Source: Amoebidium appalachense
Taxonomy: Eukaryota; Ichthyosporea
DNA length: 64,000 bases
Direction of reading: 5' to 3'
NCBI GenBank assembly: GCA_963693365.1
Contig: CAVNZM010000010.1
Span: 5,456,001-5,520,000, forward strand
Part shown: one piece after another, positions 1-21,088 of the stretch
Numbering within the stretch: the stretch's first letter is position 1
How the letters are laid out: the number at the start of each line of letters is the position of its first letter
Translations under genes and position numbers: made by a program
Notes under the pieces: generated by a model
The model's database searches: none
Told to the model about the DNA's origin: nothing
Seen by the model: the letters and a program-made list of their open reading frames with translations, nothing else

Positions 1-103
1 GGCGGAGAAAAGACAAGGGTGAATGGACATGAGGAGGTATCGAAAGGAGGAGAAAGAGGCAAAGAGGATTTCCTTTTTCTTTTTTTTTTTTTTTTTTTTT
101 TTT

Positions 104-140
<37 letters not shown>

Positions 141-466
141 CCTTTAAGTGTTTTGGGTGTGTTTCGTCCGAAGGCCCGACCACCTTAATTGACTTGATCT
201 TTACATTTCCGGTGAACCTTGAGGCCGAATAACAGATATCAGAAGCCCAGAACCGAGTACTAAAGAGTCAAGTCAAAAGAAATTTGGAATCCACAGGCTG
301 TCTGTAAGTACAACAGGCAAAAATGAAACAGGAAAGCATTTAGATATATTTATCACTGGGGGGGGGGGGGGGGAGGGGGGGGAGAAGGGGCCGAAACCCG
401 AATGCTTAAGCAAAAGTGAGTATCCCATCTAAACATAATTGTTTAAGGATGCAGGGAAAGGGCAGG

Positions 467-523
<57 letters not shown>

Positions 524-1929
524 GGGGGAGGTTAAGCATACTTGGAGCCCCCAAACCAGCGCGTGATGGTCTGCAGACAGAGGTGGGGCCGGGGGGGGGG
601 GGGGGGGGGGGGGGGGGGATGGGTTTGGTGTAGTAGAAGCACATGACAACGACTGCCTGCCACCTCTGTTTATTTCTAGTTCCGACTTTGAGGCCCTTCT
701 TCCCTTGCTTCTGTTTGTTTTATTTCCTGCCACATACGTCATGGTGGGGGAGGAAGGAGAAGAAGGGGGAGGAAGGGGAGGAGAGGAGGGGGGAGGGGGG
801 GGAGGGGGGGGGGAACCTACGGCACGTGTATGATAAGCTGGTCATCGGTGTCACTCTCAATAAACTGCAAAGGTATTGGTTAGCTACAGCGCCCAATGGC
901 CAGAAAACATAGGCATTCTCCCCCTCCCCCCCCCCCCCCCTCCCCTCCCGTCCTCCCTCCCCCCCCCCCCCCCCCCTCCCCCGCCCCCCCTCAAACCACC
1001 ACCACCACCACCCCAACCTACCCCTGCGGGAGGTGTGGCCTGCATAAGCCCTCTCCTCCCACAGAGCCAAAAACTGAAACACTCAACCATAAAACATATG
1101 ACGATGATAAAGCGTGAGGATTAACCGGCCGACCTAACAATAGCGGTGGCAATAAAGAGACAGGCTAACCACTGAAACGAGAATGCAACAAGACGAGAAC
1201 CAGACATGTAAAGGGTGCCTTCATGCCCTACAAAGAACAACAATATGCTCAGTGCACACCTTTGTCGTATCGAGCCTGTCTTCCCATGGCTTGAAGACTC
1301 GCATACCGGAGTTCTCCTCACTCTCGTTCAAACAGCGCACCTGAGACGTCCGTTTTGGGGTTAATACAAAATAATGAGAAAAAACAATAAAAAGACAATA
1401 AAAAGGAAAGACAGGAAGAAAGAAAATGAAAAGGAAAGAAAGTGAAAAAAGGAAAAGAGAAAAAAAAAAGGAAGGCAAGAGCTGCCACAACGTCTGCGGG
1501 CAGGTGGGCGTCTTACCAAATTGGCACATGATTGCTGCATCACAATGTTGTGCACGTACATGGGAGGTGTGTGTGCACGTGTGCGTGTGCGTGTGTGCGT
1601 CTGCATGTGTGTGTGTATGCGGGTGTATGCGTGCACGCCTGTGCCAGTTGTATTATGCTGCAAGTTATGTGTCGGTTATTGCTTGAACCGAAAATGCGAG
1701 TGCATGTGCTCTACAGCAGTAAGGTGTATCAGGTAACGGCAACAGCTGGAAGTGAGGAAGGCGGAGGAATAGGGGCATGGGCATGAGAGTGAACAGCAAC
1801 TCCCGTGCAATATTTATGAGAAACCAAAACAGAGGGAATACAGCTGTTGCAGTGTTCGGTGGATATGTGTAGTGTGGTCGGATGGGAACCGGAGAGGTAT
1901 ATCTTGGCAAGCAGGGGGGGGGAAGAAAA

Positions 1930-1960
<31 letters not shown>

Positions 1961-2562
1961 TGACGACAACAATGGAAATGGACGTGAATGAAATCTAAGA
2001 TTAGTTGGTTTCAAAGACTTCCTTAAGATTGCCTCGACTGCAATGAAGACATCCAGACAACCATGGCAGCAAAACAAGGACGTCAGACACCAGGATCTCA
2101 AAGTTTGGGTACCTTTCCGGAGTCGATGTACTTGTAAAGAGAGTACTCAACACCACGCTCCGGTGAATCGTGATCGTGGCTGTGACCTAGGGCAACAAGG
2201 GGATCCATCAGTAGGAGTGGACGTGGTGGTGGTAAAGAGCTTGAGTCAAGCAAGCCCCTTTCCCCTCCCCTCCCCCTTCCCCTCCCCTTCCCACCCCGCT
2301 ACCCCTTTAAACCCACGACCACATCGGATGTATTTCCCTCGCCCCTTACTAACTCCACCCACCCACCCCTCACGCTCTGCCTCTCTCCCTTTCTCTCTCC
2401 CCTTCTGGCCCTTCTCTCTTTCTCTCCCTCTCTTTATCTCCTCCCCTCCCCCCCCCCCTCCCCCCCCTCTCCCCCTTCGCCCGGGAGATGGGAACAGCGC
2501 TCACCGTGGTCGTGGCTGTGGCTGTGACCACACTCGCCTGCCTCACGACTACAGTCGCCCAT
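141..2562 (-). CDS. PITHD1: PITH domain-containing protein 1 homologue, 5' part of gene (five exons)
   Basis: Minus-strand exons in transcript order are 2562-2505, 2186-2113, 1340-1260, 864-821 and 217-141; phases agree at every junction. The first 111 residues are visible. They begin MGDCSREAGECGHSHSHDH, a His-rich start like that of animal PITHD1, then EYSLYKYID, CLNES, VFKPWEDR, FIESDTDDQLIIHVP and FTGNVKIKSIK. The order and spacing match the N-terminal half of the PITH domain, a beta-sandwich that in TXNL1 binds the 26S proteasome; PITHD1 itself is a small nuclear/cytosolic protein of less certain role. The 3' sites are CTAG, CTCAG, GCAG and, for exon 5, the less usual CAAG. The rest of the domain and the stop lie beyond the left edge. 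Introns hold poly-C (sense strand) runs. Family call is sure; exact exon 5 ends slightly less so. Confidence 0.94.
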
Positions 2563-3139
2563 TCTTCCTGCTGGTGGTTGAAAGAAGATGCGGTGGCACA
2601 CAGAAACTCCGTAGTAATCCTCAGCACTAAGACTTGAAGAAGAAACGTTGTTTCCGTAGTACTTTTTGGCCCCACGAACATCGGCCAGGGCTCAGTGTCT
2701 AACGGCGAAACTTTGTCAATAAATTATGCAATAGATGTTAAGCTATAAACTTTTGATATTGTTTAAAACCATAATGCTATAGTTTAAGTGTTGCATCCGT
2801 TTAACTCTATATTAATCATGTACATGGAGTGCCTCATTTACTATTGCGGGGGTGCTGGCTTTCATGTATGTCACCGGTCTGCGCAAACGGGGGAAGAGAA
2901 GGGTGATTCTTATTGTCAAAAGTGAGATGGTAAAGTCTGGTGTAGAGTGATTACTCTTCTATGTAATGTACATGCTAGCTAAGCTGACAGCAATAATACC
3001 CTAAAGGCACTTTGTTCACACCCAGAAACATCTTTTGGGATTAAAGGTTAAGTTGCTAGGGGATAGCTAGCTAGCTAGTGTTAGGGTTAGGGTGTAAATA
3101 AAGAAAGTAAACGCCGTAGTGCTAGGTGAAACATTAGTC
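2563..3139. promoter_or_regulatory. Divergent intergenic promoter region between PITHD1 and AMPK-beta
   Basis: The two start codons face away from each other with 577 bp between them, so this stretch must carry both 5' untranslated regions and probably a shared promoter. It is free of the homopolymer tracts that fill the introns. No convincing TATA box is visible next to either start. A four-fold CTAG run followed by two TTAGGG units lies at 3065-3092. Confidence 0.5.
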
Positions 3140-9896
<6,757 letters not shown>

Positions 9897-11450
9897 ATAA
9901 GGAAAAGCGGCCAGCCTACAACAAAAACACAACAAAAACGTAAAAGGTGTAGTCAATTGAACCGATAAAGAGCCCGACATCCCTCATGGTGGCCCGATGA
10001 ATTCGAGTGAGAGAGAGAGGGTTGCACCGTACGTTGATTGAGCCGCAAAACGTTTCCCAAGGATGCAACTTGTGAATGTCACGTACAAGAGATTTCCACA
10101 CATACAGTTACTCTCACCCCCACCGGCACCAAACGAACTTTCTTACATATGTCCATGAGCGACCTTTGCCCAAAACACGTGCCGATTTTTTCCAAGCATC
10201 GACTTGATGAGCCAACCACGTTTTTTGCTTTAACATATGTTGGAAATAATGGTGCTGAAATGGTCCCATTTAGTATATACATATATGGTTCTTTTTTTTG
10301 GGGGGGGGGGGGGGGGGGGGGGGGGGGAGTTTTCTTTCCCGGTTTTGTTTTGCGCAGCGATTGTCACCTGTGGGTTGCATAGTTGAATCACCTTTTGGAT
10401 GATGATTGGATAGACGGCCCAGTGGCACGGGACGAAGAGATATTTATAGTTCTAGGAAGTTTTTATAGAATCATTTTAGTACACGGAGACATGTCTTCAA
10501 ATACGTGCTTTGGCCCGAGAATAATGATTAATGGTGGGCCAAAGTGTGGGTGCGAGGGGGTTGTGGTGTGTGCAATGCCATGATGAGTGTGTGTGCGCAC
10601 TGGCTGGACCGGTGCAACATGTGAGTTTTTTTTTTTTCTTCTATTGACTCGGTTTTATTGATTCGTTGATGAAGGGAACGTGCAGCCACAGGCTACGTAT
10701 ACATAACCACCAATAGAACTGAAAAAGCCAAAGCTACGAAATAAAAATAAAGCGACAAGTGATAAAGGACACCAGCGGGCAAAACCTTAAGTGTACGTGT
10801 ATGTGTGAAACTAGTTTGCTCCAACTAGTCATATGCATCGATGTTGACCAGACCACACTCCGCAAGAAGACATCATTACTGCTGCTTCCCAACAGCCCCC
10901 CTCAAAACCTACCGAGGCACAGCAAGCAAGTCAGCCTCTAAAAGAGCAATGCAGACCAAATCTGAGCTAAAAAACAATCCCAACGGGCCCGGCCCCTAGA
11001 TAACCCGGAGAACTCAGGCTGCATCTACCTCTCTGATAAGGTGGCCTAGTTGTGGCAGGACACACAGAAAAACACAATTACAGAATGCATGCAAGCAAAC
11101 CCGGTCATTGCCATACGACTGGAGGCTAAGGACTGGCAGTCACTTGGAAAGCTCCCCGACGACCAAGTAACCGCCCCTCCACTCACGCAGCGCAGAAGTA
11201 GCTGAAGAAGTTGCAGCAGCCCACCGTTGCAGCAGCCCACCGCCGATAGGTCGCGTAGAAGCGTAGACAGTGTAGAAGTTACCATAGGTTGCAGTGGACC
11301 ACCAGGTGTTGAAGAAACCACTTCTCAAGCGAGAAACTCCGCGAAAGGGAGATGCCCCCACACTCTCACAGCAGTAGGAATACACCAGGCCACACCACAC
11401 ACATGATGCAGCCACGTTCCCCTGAGTGGGACTCCCTCCCACCACAAAAA
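9897..11450. other. Intergenic region after AMPK-beta, no recognised gene
   Basis: This includes the AMPK-beta 3' UTR. A plus open frame at 10038-10305 (starting MSRKTFPKDATCECHV) and overlapping minus frames at 11046-11445 are free of simple repeats, but I recognise no domain or credible exon-intron structure. A T7G tract of about 30 bp sits at 10291-10328. Confidence 0.6.
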
Positions 11451-11463
11451 GAAGAAACGAAAG

Positions 11464-11474
11464 CCTTTATATAC
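11464..11474 (-). promoter_or_regulatory. TATA-like box on the minus strand
   Basis: The minus strand reads GTATATAAAGG here. Downstream on that strand (11445-11046) two overlapping frames are open for 92 and 102 codons but match no family I know. It may be a promoter for an unrecognised minus-strand transcript, or chance. Confidence 0.25.
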
Positions 11475-11885
11475 CTGCCATGGTGAAGAATCGGGGAAAA
11501 AAGTTGACGTGACAGCTAAGAGATCGAAGTGAAAGTGAAGTCCTTCTGGATTCGGAACTAAATTACATGAGATAGTGCATAGTAATAAACGTACAATACC
11601 AAAATTTCAACATATAGAGCGGCACCGCTTGTGTTTTCGACAGCAACAAAATAAAACATGTTTACAGAAGGTTTACAGAGCGCTGATGCAACCATTCTCC
11701 CGTGGTCATGCATATGCCCGGCCCAAGTTCAAGCCCCGTCCATGTAGAAGCCACATGCTTTGAGGGCCAGAGGGGGGGGGGGGGAGAGGGGGGAGGGGGG
11801 ATATGATAAAAAGTCAAAAAAAAAAAAAAACGGGAACCAATTCGTGGTAACCATGGAGACTGTGCATACATGCTTCCCCCTGAAA

Positions 11886-11987
11886 CAATAATTCTGCTTT
11901 CTACGGAATAAACTCGCCAAAACAGAATAATTCTGCCAATTTTTTTTAAAGAGGAGGCTCAGAATCCTACTTTTGCAGAATAATTCT

Positions 11988-12031
<44 letters not shown>

Positions 12032-12310
12032 AATAATAATTCTGCTTTTACAGAAAAAATCTGCTTCTCAAGCTGGCAGAATGATTCTACTTGGGCCAGG
12101 CTGAATTACTCCGCCAGAGCAGAATAACTCAACAAGTTTTTTTTTAAGTCACACAAGTGCTAATAATAGAATAATTCTGCTAATAGCAGAATAATTCTTC
12201 TAAAATTAGAGTTAGTATTCTGCAAATTTAAAAGCACAATCAATGTATTCAGAATCTGCTAAAAGCAAGTTTATTTCCTGCCTTTAGCAGAATTTTGCAG
12301 TCTGCTTTTT
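11886..12310. repeat. Cluster of about ten copies of the palindrome GCAGAATAATTCTGC
   Basis: Full or near-full copies lie near 11887, 11932, 11975, 12039, 12075, 12119, 12168, 12185, 12213 and 12285, often as AGAATAATTCT flanked by GC on one or both sides. Spacing is irregular and the surrounding DNA is AT-rich, interrupted by a 40-bp poly-C run near 11990. No coding potential is seen. Confidence 0.8.
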
Positions 12311-12453
12311 GCACGTAAATATGTTTTGGGCGGAATCTATATTTTGTTTTTTGAAGAACCATTCTGTTTTTTTGCGGGAAATTTCTGCCCATATATAGCA
12401 AGTCGACATTTCCGATGTGGTTGGACCCTACGTGCATGCACGTACATGTGTAC

Positions 12454-13045
<592 letters not shown>

Positions 13046-13653
13046 GTAGACTAAGTGCGCGTGTGTGCTGCACGTGCACACGTGCACGTGCACGGTGCGC
13101 GCTGCACGTCAGGCAACTTGGGTGCACCGGTGACTCAGTGAGAGCTTCGATTCAGATGCATGCTCACGCGGCGCTCTTCCGGGAAGCTTTCGAACTCAAA
13201 AATACAAATTGCTGTTGGAAATAGTAGCCGCACTTGTGTAACATACAGGTATCTTCAAATGTTTCATGTACTTACCAGCACTGTCGACGGTATGTATACT
13301 ATTTGTAAAGTATTCAATCAAAAGTGTACATTACACGTGCTGCGGGATCTAATTGGGCGCCATTTTTGAACCAACTTAGTGGCTTGCCAAATTAGGCAGC
13401 AAGCTGCTCGCACCCGTATCCAAAGCGAATTCCTATTGGATCGGGACGCAGCAATAAGGACATGAGAGCGCCCGGCTAGCAGATCCAAAGGCGATTGCTG
13501 ATTGGCTAACATCTTAACCTCAAGCCGCAGAGCTCTTAGGAATGTAGCTTTAAGCTCTTCTATTGGTTATATGTCATGAAGGCGGCTCCGGCAAGCTTTT
13601 TGGTTCACATCAACAACGTTCCAATACTCGTGTCGGCGGCCCCGACGGGCGGG

Positions 13654-14036
13654 ACTGACTGAGCAGCTTCGCGTTGATCTAAATATCTAAATATCTAGAT
13701 TGTTAAATTTACGTATAAAACTTCTGCAATCCAAGCAATCTGTTAAAGGTTTAAAGTTTACATAAAATCAAGACTCGATTTCGACCCTCTTCCAGATACT
13801 GGAAGAGGGGGGGGGTCTTCGGGATGTTCAGGATGAGACGATTGGTCCTTGGAACTCGCCGAAATTCTTTTATCCAATATAATTGCGATTTACGATCTAG
13901 ATAATTCAGTTTCTAAGCTGCTCTACGCGAATCGAGCAGACTTTTAGATATTTAGAGAACGGCATTGGTCACGGAAGTTCTCTAAATTCGCCGAGTAATT
14001 AGATATTTAGATCAACGCGAAGCGACTCACTGAGTC
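13654..14036. mobile_element. Inverted-repeat element of about 380 bp, MITE-like
   Basis: A 25-bp perfect inverted repeat starting GCTTCGCGTTGATCTAAA is at 13666-13690 and, reversed, at 13999-14023; similarity extends outward through GACT.ACTGAG to about 13654 and 14036. Small hairpins lie just outside each end: GTCGG/CCGAC at 13632-13646 and CCGGAGCT/AGCTCCGG at 14041-14062. A partial third copy of the outer arm (GTGACTCAGTGAGAGCTTCG) is at about 13130. No transposase frame and no clear target duplication were found, so a non-autonomous element or a relic is the best reading. It ends about 310 bp upstream of the forkhead gene. Confidence 0.6.
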
Positions 14037-14346
14037 ACGACCGGAGCTCTCGCAAGCTCCGGTCAGTGCGGAAAGTCTTTTACTATCTCTGACTCTCGAG
14101 AGCGTGAGCTGTGAACACTGTGGGGGTTTGCCGAGAGTGTGTGGTATTATCGAGAAGTTATAAAGTGGTTTAAAAGGAGAGAAGGAAAGGACGAAGAGGG
14201 TGAAAAGAGGCGCAAAAAAGGAAGGGGGGTTAGTTGTACGTTTCTTTTTTGCGGGACCAACAGATACTTCGGCTCTTCCGTGTTCTTAGACTACTTATAA
14301 GGTCTTCTTCACTTGTTTCATGCATTCCATCACAACCAACCACAGA

Positions 14347-16178
<1,832 letters not shown>

Positions 16179-17079
16179 TTTTTAAAAATTAAATTTTATT
16201 TTAATTTACTTACTACACAGATAGTATGTTACAAAAGATAAGTGCCAACTATAATATTTTACACTCCGCAAACCAAAGAACTTTTTTTTCCATCGTATGC
16301 TGCGTACTTTTATGACACCTATGGGTGGTTATACAGTTTATAAATTGTTAATTTTTAAACCACGCAGACACTCTTCGAAGCTTCTTGTTCTTGTGGTCGA
16401 ATTTAGATGAAGTCGGTCTGGCTTCTTTATATCGATGGGTTCGTTCTCTAAATTTGTGCATAGACGAAAAATGCACCACGGGCCAATAGAATTTGTAGTA
16501 TACAACTTATATTTGCTAACACCTTTGTCTAAAAATGGTTTTGGGGCCGCTGTATGTTAGGCTAAAACGTCTGTAGGGGCCAGAGAAGTGGAAATGGGAC
16601 TCGGTGCTCGGGTGCAGAAATGGTGAGGTTTATAAGTTAACCATGTATTGTAGTTATATCTCGGGCAGGCTGAGCAAATATTCTTCGGTTTACCACCAGC
16701 TGTATGTATGTCTGAAGTGCCTAGGAGAGTGTTTCTCGGTGCCGGAGTAGTTTGCTGAAAGTTTACTAAGGCATCTGTGATGCTAAGTGAAAGGAGTCTG
16801 GCTATAGGAAGACCGTGTGAAGGGGGCACTGGCCCCCCGCTGTTTGGTAAATATAATACGTACACGAAACACGTGAGGCTCTGAGCGAGATTGCTAATAA
16901 GTTGAGATGCCAGTGAGTTGTGTGGTTTTTCTTTTATATCCGGTAAAGTGTACACTTCAAGACATGCAATTTGCATGCCTACAGTCGGATTGTGCGCCCA
17001 CGTCGTACAGTACCCATGTTTATTGCAGTTGACAGACAACTCCGTGCAGTACACACACAAACACACACACACACACACA

Positions 17080-17117
<38 letters not shown>

Positions 17118-17690
17118 TTGCCCTCTGCAGCGTACGTATTAGAATGCTCGTGGAGTCCGTCTTGGCTGCTAATGTTAACGTTCGCCACGTTCACCACGCA
17201 AATAGTCCTACATATTCAGTGTACTCGAGCTCGCTCCACCAATCATTCTGGGCCACTGACGATGTTCGACGTAGTATGTATCTAAATACCGGTATATCGT
17301 ATTTTTAAAATAGTGGCTATAGCCCAGCCTCAGTCCTTGTCCCTGGGGCAGGAAGGGATGGCGCAAGTGCGCATGTGTATGTTTGTGTGCGGGTGTGTGG
17401 GGGGGTGGGGGGTGGGGGGTGGGTAGGTGGGTGGGCGGGTGTGGGGGGGAGGGGGGGGGGGGGGGGTTGGAGAGGAAAGGGGGGAGGGGGGGGGGGATGG
17501 GGGGGATGGTTGGAGAGATGAAACCCAGGAACCCAAAGGACAGGAAAAGTACAAGAAACCAATACCGAAACCAAAAACACACGTTCAACCAAATGTGACA
17601 TACTCATGGAGTGCACCCATCTGTACTTGAACGAGTACGTAGGTTTCCAGCTAACAGTGCGTGTTGCATGGGAATTTTCATCGGCGGGTC

Positions 17691-17724
<34 letters not shown>

Positions 17725-18965
17725 ACCCACACACACACACACACACCACCACCACCAGCACCACCACATGGCCACACACACAGAGGCAGGACAAATTTCA
17801 CGACTCATACGGGGGCCGGGCAACCATATTCCGTTTTTTTTTTTTGTTTTTTTTTTGTTAACGATTTTCAGTTGGTGGCCATGGTGGCGTGACTGTGGTT
17901 GCGCGCACGTACATGTCTGTGTATGTGTCTATGTGTGTGGTGGTTTTTTTTTTTTTTTTTTTTTTTTTGGGGGGGGGGGGGGGGGAGGGGGAAGCAGGGG
18001 GAGTTGGGAGGGGGAGGGATGAAGGGGGGATGGACACCCATGTGCATGCAACGTCCATGAACTCAAAAGTTTATTGATCATCCATCGTCCGTAGCTGCAG
18101 TGCCCCTTTTCAGACGCTTTTTTCCACCAAAATACAAACCTGCCATGCAGACTAAACTAAACGTACGTACACCACATATGCATGTTTCATGGACCTCGGT
18201 ACATAACACATGTCGAACTGCTTAGGCCTTTTTTTTTTTTTTTTTTTTTTAACCGCGCGCAATAATTCCATGATGTTGTACAACCGGTAACATATGGCAT
18301 TTTTAGTGTTGTAAGTAAAAATAACCCCGGTGGTCTGAATGATTCCGAGTATGCGTTTAAGACACTTCGACAAAGGAATCTGCAGGAAAAAACTACCGAA
18401 CTTACTTTACTACACAATCATGAACAGAAAGGGGCCGTGGCCAGAGGTAGAAAGAAGTGAAGGGCCGGTAAAGTAACCGGGTGAAATGCAAAATAAAAAA
18501 TAAAAAAAGAAAAGAAAAGAAAAGAAAAGCCTGAAGAAAGAAAGAAAAGAAAAAAGAAAAAAAGGGGTGAATGATTGGAGTAGAGAGAGAAAAAAATTGG
18601 CCACCATAAACTCCGCAGGAAATCGTAACCGTTGCAGGTACGAAACGGATGACATCAAACCAATTATAGCCCTACATCATAGAAAGAAGAAACAAAAAGT
18701 GAAGAATGAGGTAAATTTTATATCCAAACCCACCGGTACCAAGAGAAGGAAAACACTTTACACCACAGTAGCAAAGCCATACCACACACATATGGGTTTC
18801 ACCCTCGCATAGCCCAAAAAGTGCACTTTCTAAAGGAAACCACGCAAGATTCAACCTTTTATAGCACGAACTTTGTAGCCTTGATAATAGCGTCATAGTC
18901 AACCATCGTCTCGTTGTGTGTGTGCATGGCAGCTACCGTTGCCGAAGCAGTAGCCACAGCCCCAC
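16179..18965. other. Intergenic region after the forkhead gene, mostly simple repeats
   Basis: This holds the AT-rich forkhead 3' flank (16180-16350), a (CA)n(CT)n array at 17047-17115, G-rich and C-rich tracts at 17397-17510 and 17693-17760, and a T-then-G composite at 17943-17995. Apart from the minus frame at 16557-17078, listed separately, I see no gene. Confidence 0.6.
16557..17078 (-). CDS. Unrecognised open frame of up to 173 codons
   Basis: The minus strand stays open for about 155 codons after the (GT)n-encoded start, through non-repetitive DNA. The frame contains NCNKHGYC near its start, reminiscent of an EGF-like fragment, and ends APTDVLA-stop. I see no signal peptide, no family match and no convincing splice acceptor. 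Chance openness is unlikely but possible at this length. Confidence 0.2.
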   Translation of the reverse strand: MCVCVCLCVYCTELSVNCNKHGYCTTWAHNPTVGMQIACLEVYTLPDIKEKPHNSLASQLISNLAQSLTCFVYVLYLPNSGGPVPPSHGLPIARLLSLSITDALVNFQQTTPAPRNTLLGTSDIHTAGGKPKNICSACPRYNYNTWLTYKPHHFCTRAPSPISTSLAPTDVLA

Positions 18966-19057
18966 TCACCGGGACGAACACGCTTGATCATGAACCCAAG
19001 GGTGATCTAGGGGTGCAGGCGGGCAAGCTCACACTGTGTGAGTGTGGTGTGTGTGTG

Positions 19058-19128
<71 letters not shown>

Positions 19129-19380
19129 CGAGAGAGAGAGAAGTGGGGGGGAGGGGGGGGGGGGGGGTGGTTAGAGTGTGCCACCCTGCAAATACGTGCA
19201 CAAATCCAAAAGGCCCTGCGGAAAACTACGCAACAAGTATATAGTTAGCCGAAACAACACAACACCGGATAGCGGTGTGGGCAAACACAAGGTGAAGGGG
19301 GGTGGAATGAGTGAATAAGTGAGCGAGCGGGTGAATGTGTATGTGTGCGTGCCTTAGGGAGGGAGGGAGGCGACGGAGGA

Positions 19381-19412
<32 letters not shown>

Positions 19413-19710
19413 TTTAGAAGCAAAACATGATACGAAGTAACAACTACACGATGAGAACACGGTACAGGACACAGGCAAACACAAACATTCAAGTACAGGG
19501 TCGGAAACGCAGGCAGCAGGCAACACAAGCACAGCCCACCCTCGGGGGGGGGGATAACATACTGCGCGCTTGATGCAAGGGCACTCTGCCTTCTCATTCT
19601 CACAGAAGGCCTTGATCTTCTCCATAGTGTGGCACATCACACTGCCGGCCGTGTGGTGGATGCACGTGTGGCACGTGTCATTACCCTCACCGTCATTGGT
19701 CATCACCAAC
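18966..19710 (-). CDS. Cysteine-rich (saposin-like?) protein, three 3' exons, tentative
   Basis: Three minus-strand pieces join in phase: 19710-19563 (acceptor CCTCAG, donor GTATGT), 19215-19185 (acceptor CCGCAG, donor GTGGCA) and 19006-18966 ending in TGA. They encode CHTCIHHTAGSVMC, FCENEKAECPCIKRA, GLLDLCTYLQ and DHPWVHDQACSSR. Cysteine spacing with amphipathic helices suggests a saposin-B-like fold, but this is inference. The most likely first exon is the signal peptide at 20798-20875; it ends in phase 0 while exon 19710-19563 needs two bases before it, so at least one exon between is missing from this model. The final exon is the least certain, because two other frames through 18840-18966 are also open. 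Confidence 0.4.
19059..19140. repeat. (GA)n microsatellite
   Basis: (GA)n with a few substitutions, followed directly by a G-rich tract to 19168. It lies in a putative intron of the minus-strand cysteine-rich gene. Confidence 0.95.
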
Positions 19711-19945
19711 CTGAGGCGTGATATTCCTCCAATCAGCATGGTTATTTTGAGTGGGGATTCTAAGAAAGAAGGTATGCGCTTTGTGAAAATCGAGTTGTGC
19801 ATCGCGGTGTATAATAGATTGTGGTGGATTTATGGTAAGCAGGAGTGTGTAAAAACACAGATACAACAAAGAAGAAAGGACACACATGCTGGCGTCAGGT
19901 TGGTCCTTATGAATCGTATTGAGCATGATGTGTCTGTATGCATTT

Positions 19946-20102
<157 letters not shown>

Positions 20103-20797
20103 ATGATGCTTTAAATGCTGAAAATCATGAAAGTGGATACATATCGGATTCAAAAGACAAAAACAAAATACCCAATCATTACAAAAACAAAAACCCAGAG
20201 AAGGATAGTTGTCATTGTGTAGCAGCACAACGGTGGGGTTTGCATGTAGACAGCACCCGGTCATTCCTTTGGACAAAGAAAGAATGAAACAGATGCAGTG
20301 ACGGGATTACACGTCAAAAAAGGGAAAAACTGGAAGGTCGAGGACAAGACATAAAAGTACAACACAGCAGGCACAGAGAAACGGCAAAGGAAAAAAACGA
20401 GTGGTATCCTCAGTTACAGCTGCATAGAGAAATCTGCATGTAAAAGGTGGGAGGGAGGATGAGCGGCTGAAGTATGCAAAAGAAGCACAAATAAGATGGA
20501 GAGGCCAAACACAAAAAAAAACGAAACAGTGGACATTTTCCCAACGTCTCCCACCTCGAGCAGGCACTTTCTACGCCTAGTTATGCAAGTACTTGCTTCC
20601 TTCTCCAAAAAAAAATAAGCTCTGAATCTCAATTAACAGCCAGCCATAATGCTCGCTTGCAGGTTCTTGTGATGTTGTCAGCGAATGGACGGAAGGAAGT
20701 TATAACACAAGGACAATTGCAAGGTCATGAAATGCACCTCCTGTCTTCCCTTCATGAAATTTTGTGTTTCACGCGCGCAGTAACACATAAAACATAC

Positions 20798-20875
20798 CTG
20801 TGAAACGAGGCGGTCGCCATAGAAAGCAGCGACAGGGGCAGCCAGCGCCACCAGAAGAGAAGCAAAGACTTTCAT
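20798..20875 (-). CDS. First coding exon of a secreted protein (signal peptide)
   Basis: The minus strand encodes MKVFASLLVALAAPVAAF followed by YGDRLVSQ and a strong 5' splice site, CAG|GTATGT. Basic residue, hydrophobic core and an Ala-rich cleavage region form a classic signal peptide of about 17 residues. The exon is 26 codons, phase 0. Downstream on the same strand lie the cysteine-rich exons at 19710-18966, which would suit a secreted protein; the connecting exon was not found. Confidence 0.5.
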
Positions 20876-21088
20876 TTTCAGTCGCCTCAAAAAACTCGAT
20901 TCACCAATGCTACTTCTGAATGTCCTCAGCCTACCCTCTTTCAACCTGATTCTTCCTCTCGCTATCTCACTCCCTCTTTCTTTTCTCTTCCTGTTTTTTC
21001 TGCCTTTTCGCGTTATTACCATACGCAGTATAAGTTTCTTTCTCGTTCTGATAGAGAAATCAAAGGTAAAACTCAGTCGGCATGTGTT

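Noticed and set aside
2043-2630. Plus-strand 195-codon frame with RGRGCG-like motifs
   Set aside because: It is the reverse of the His-rich first exons of PITHD1; the minus-strand exons have matching splice sites and phase.
3085-3097. Telomere-type TTAGGG units
   Set aside because: Only two units; expected by chance or a trivial relic.
10038-10382. Plus frame with GTKRTFLH resembling a PfkB sugar-kinase fragment
   Set aside because: The likeness is a few residues only, with no neighbouring exon that continues the family motifs.
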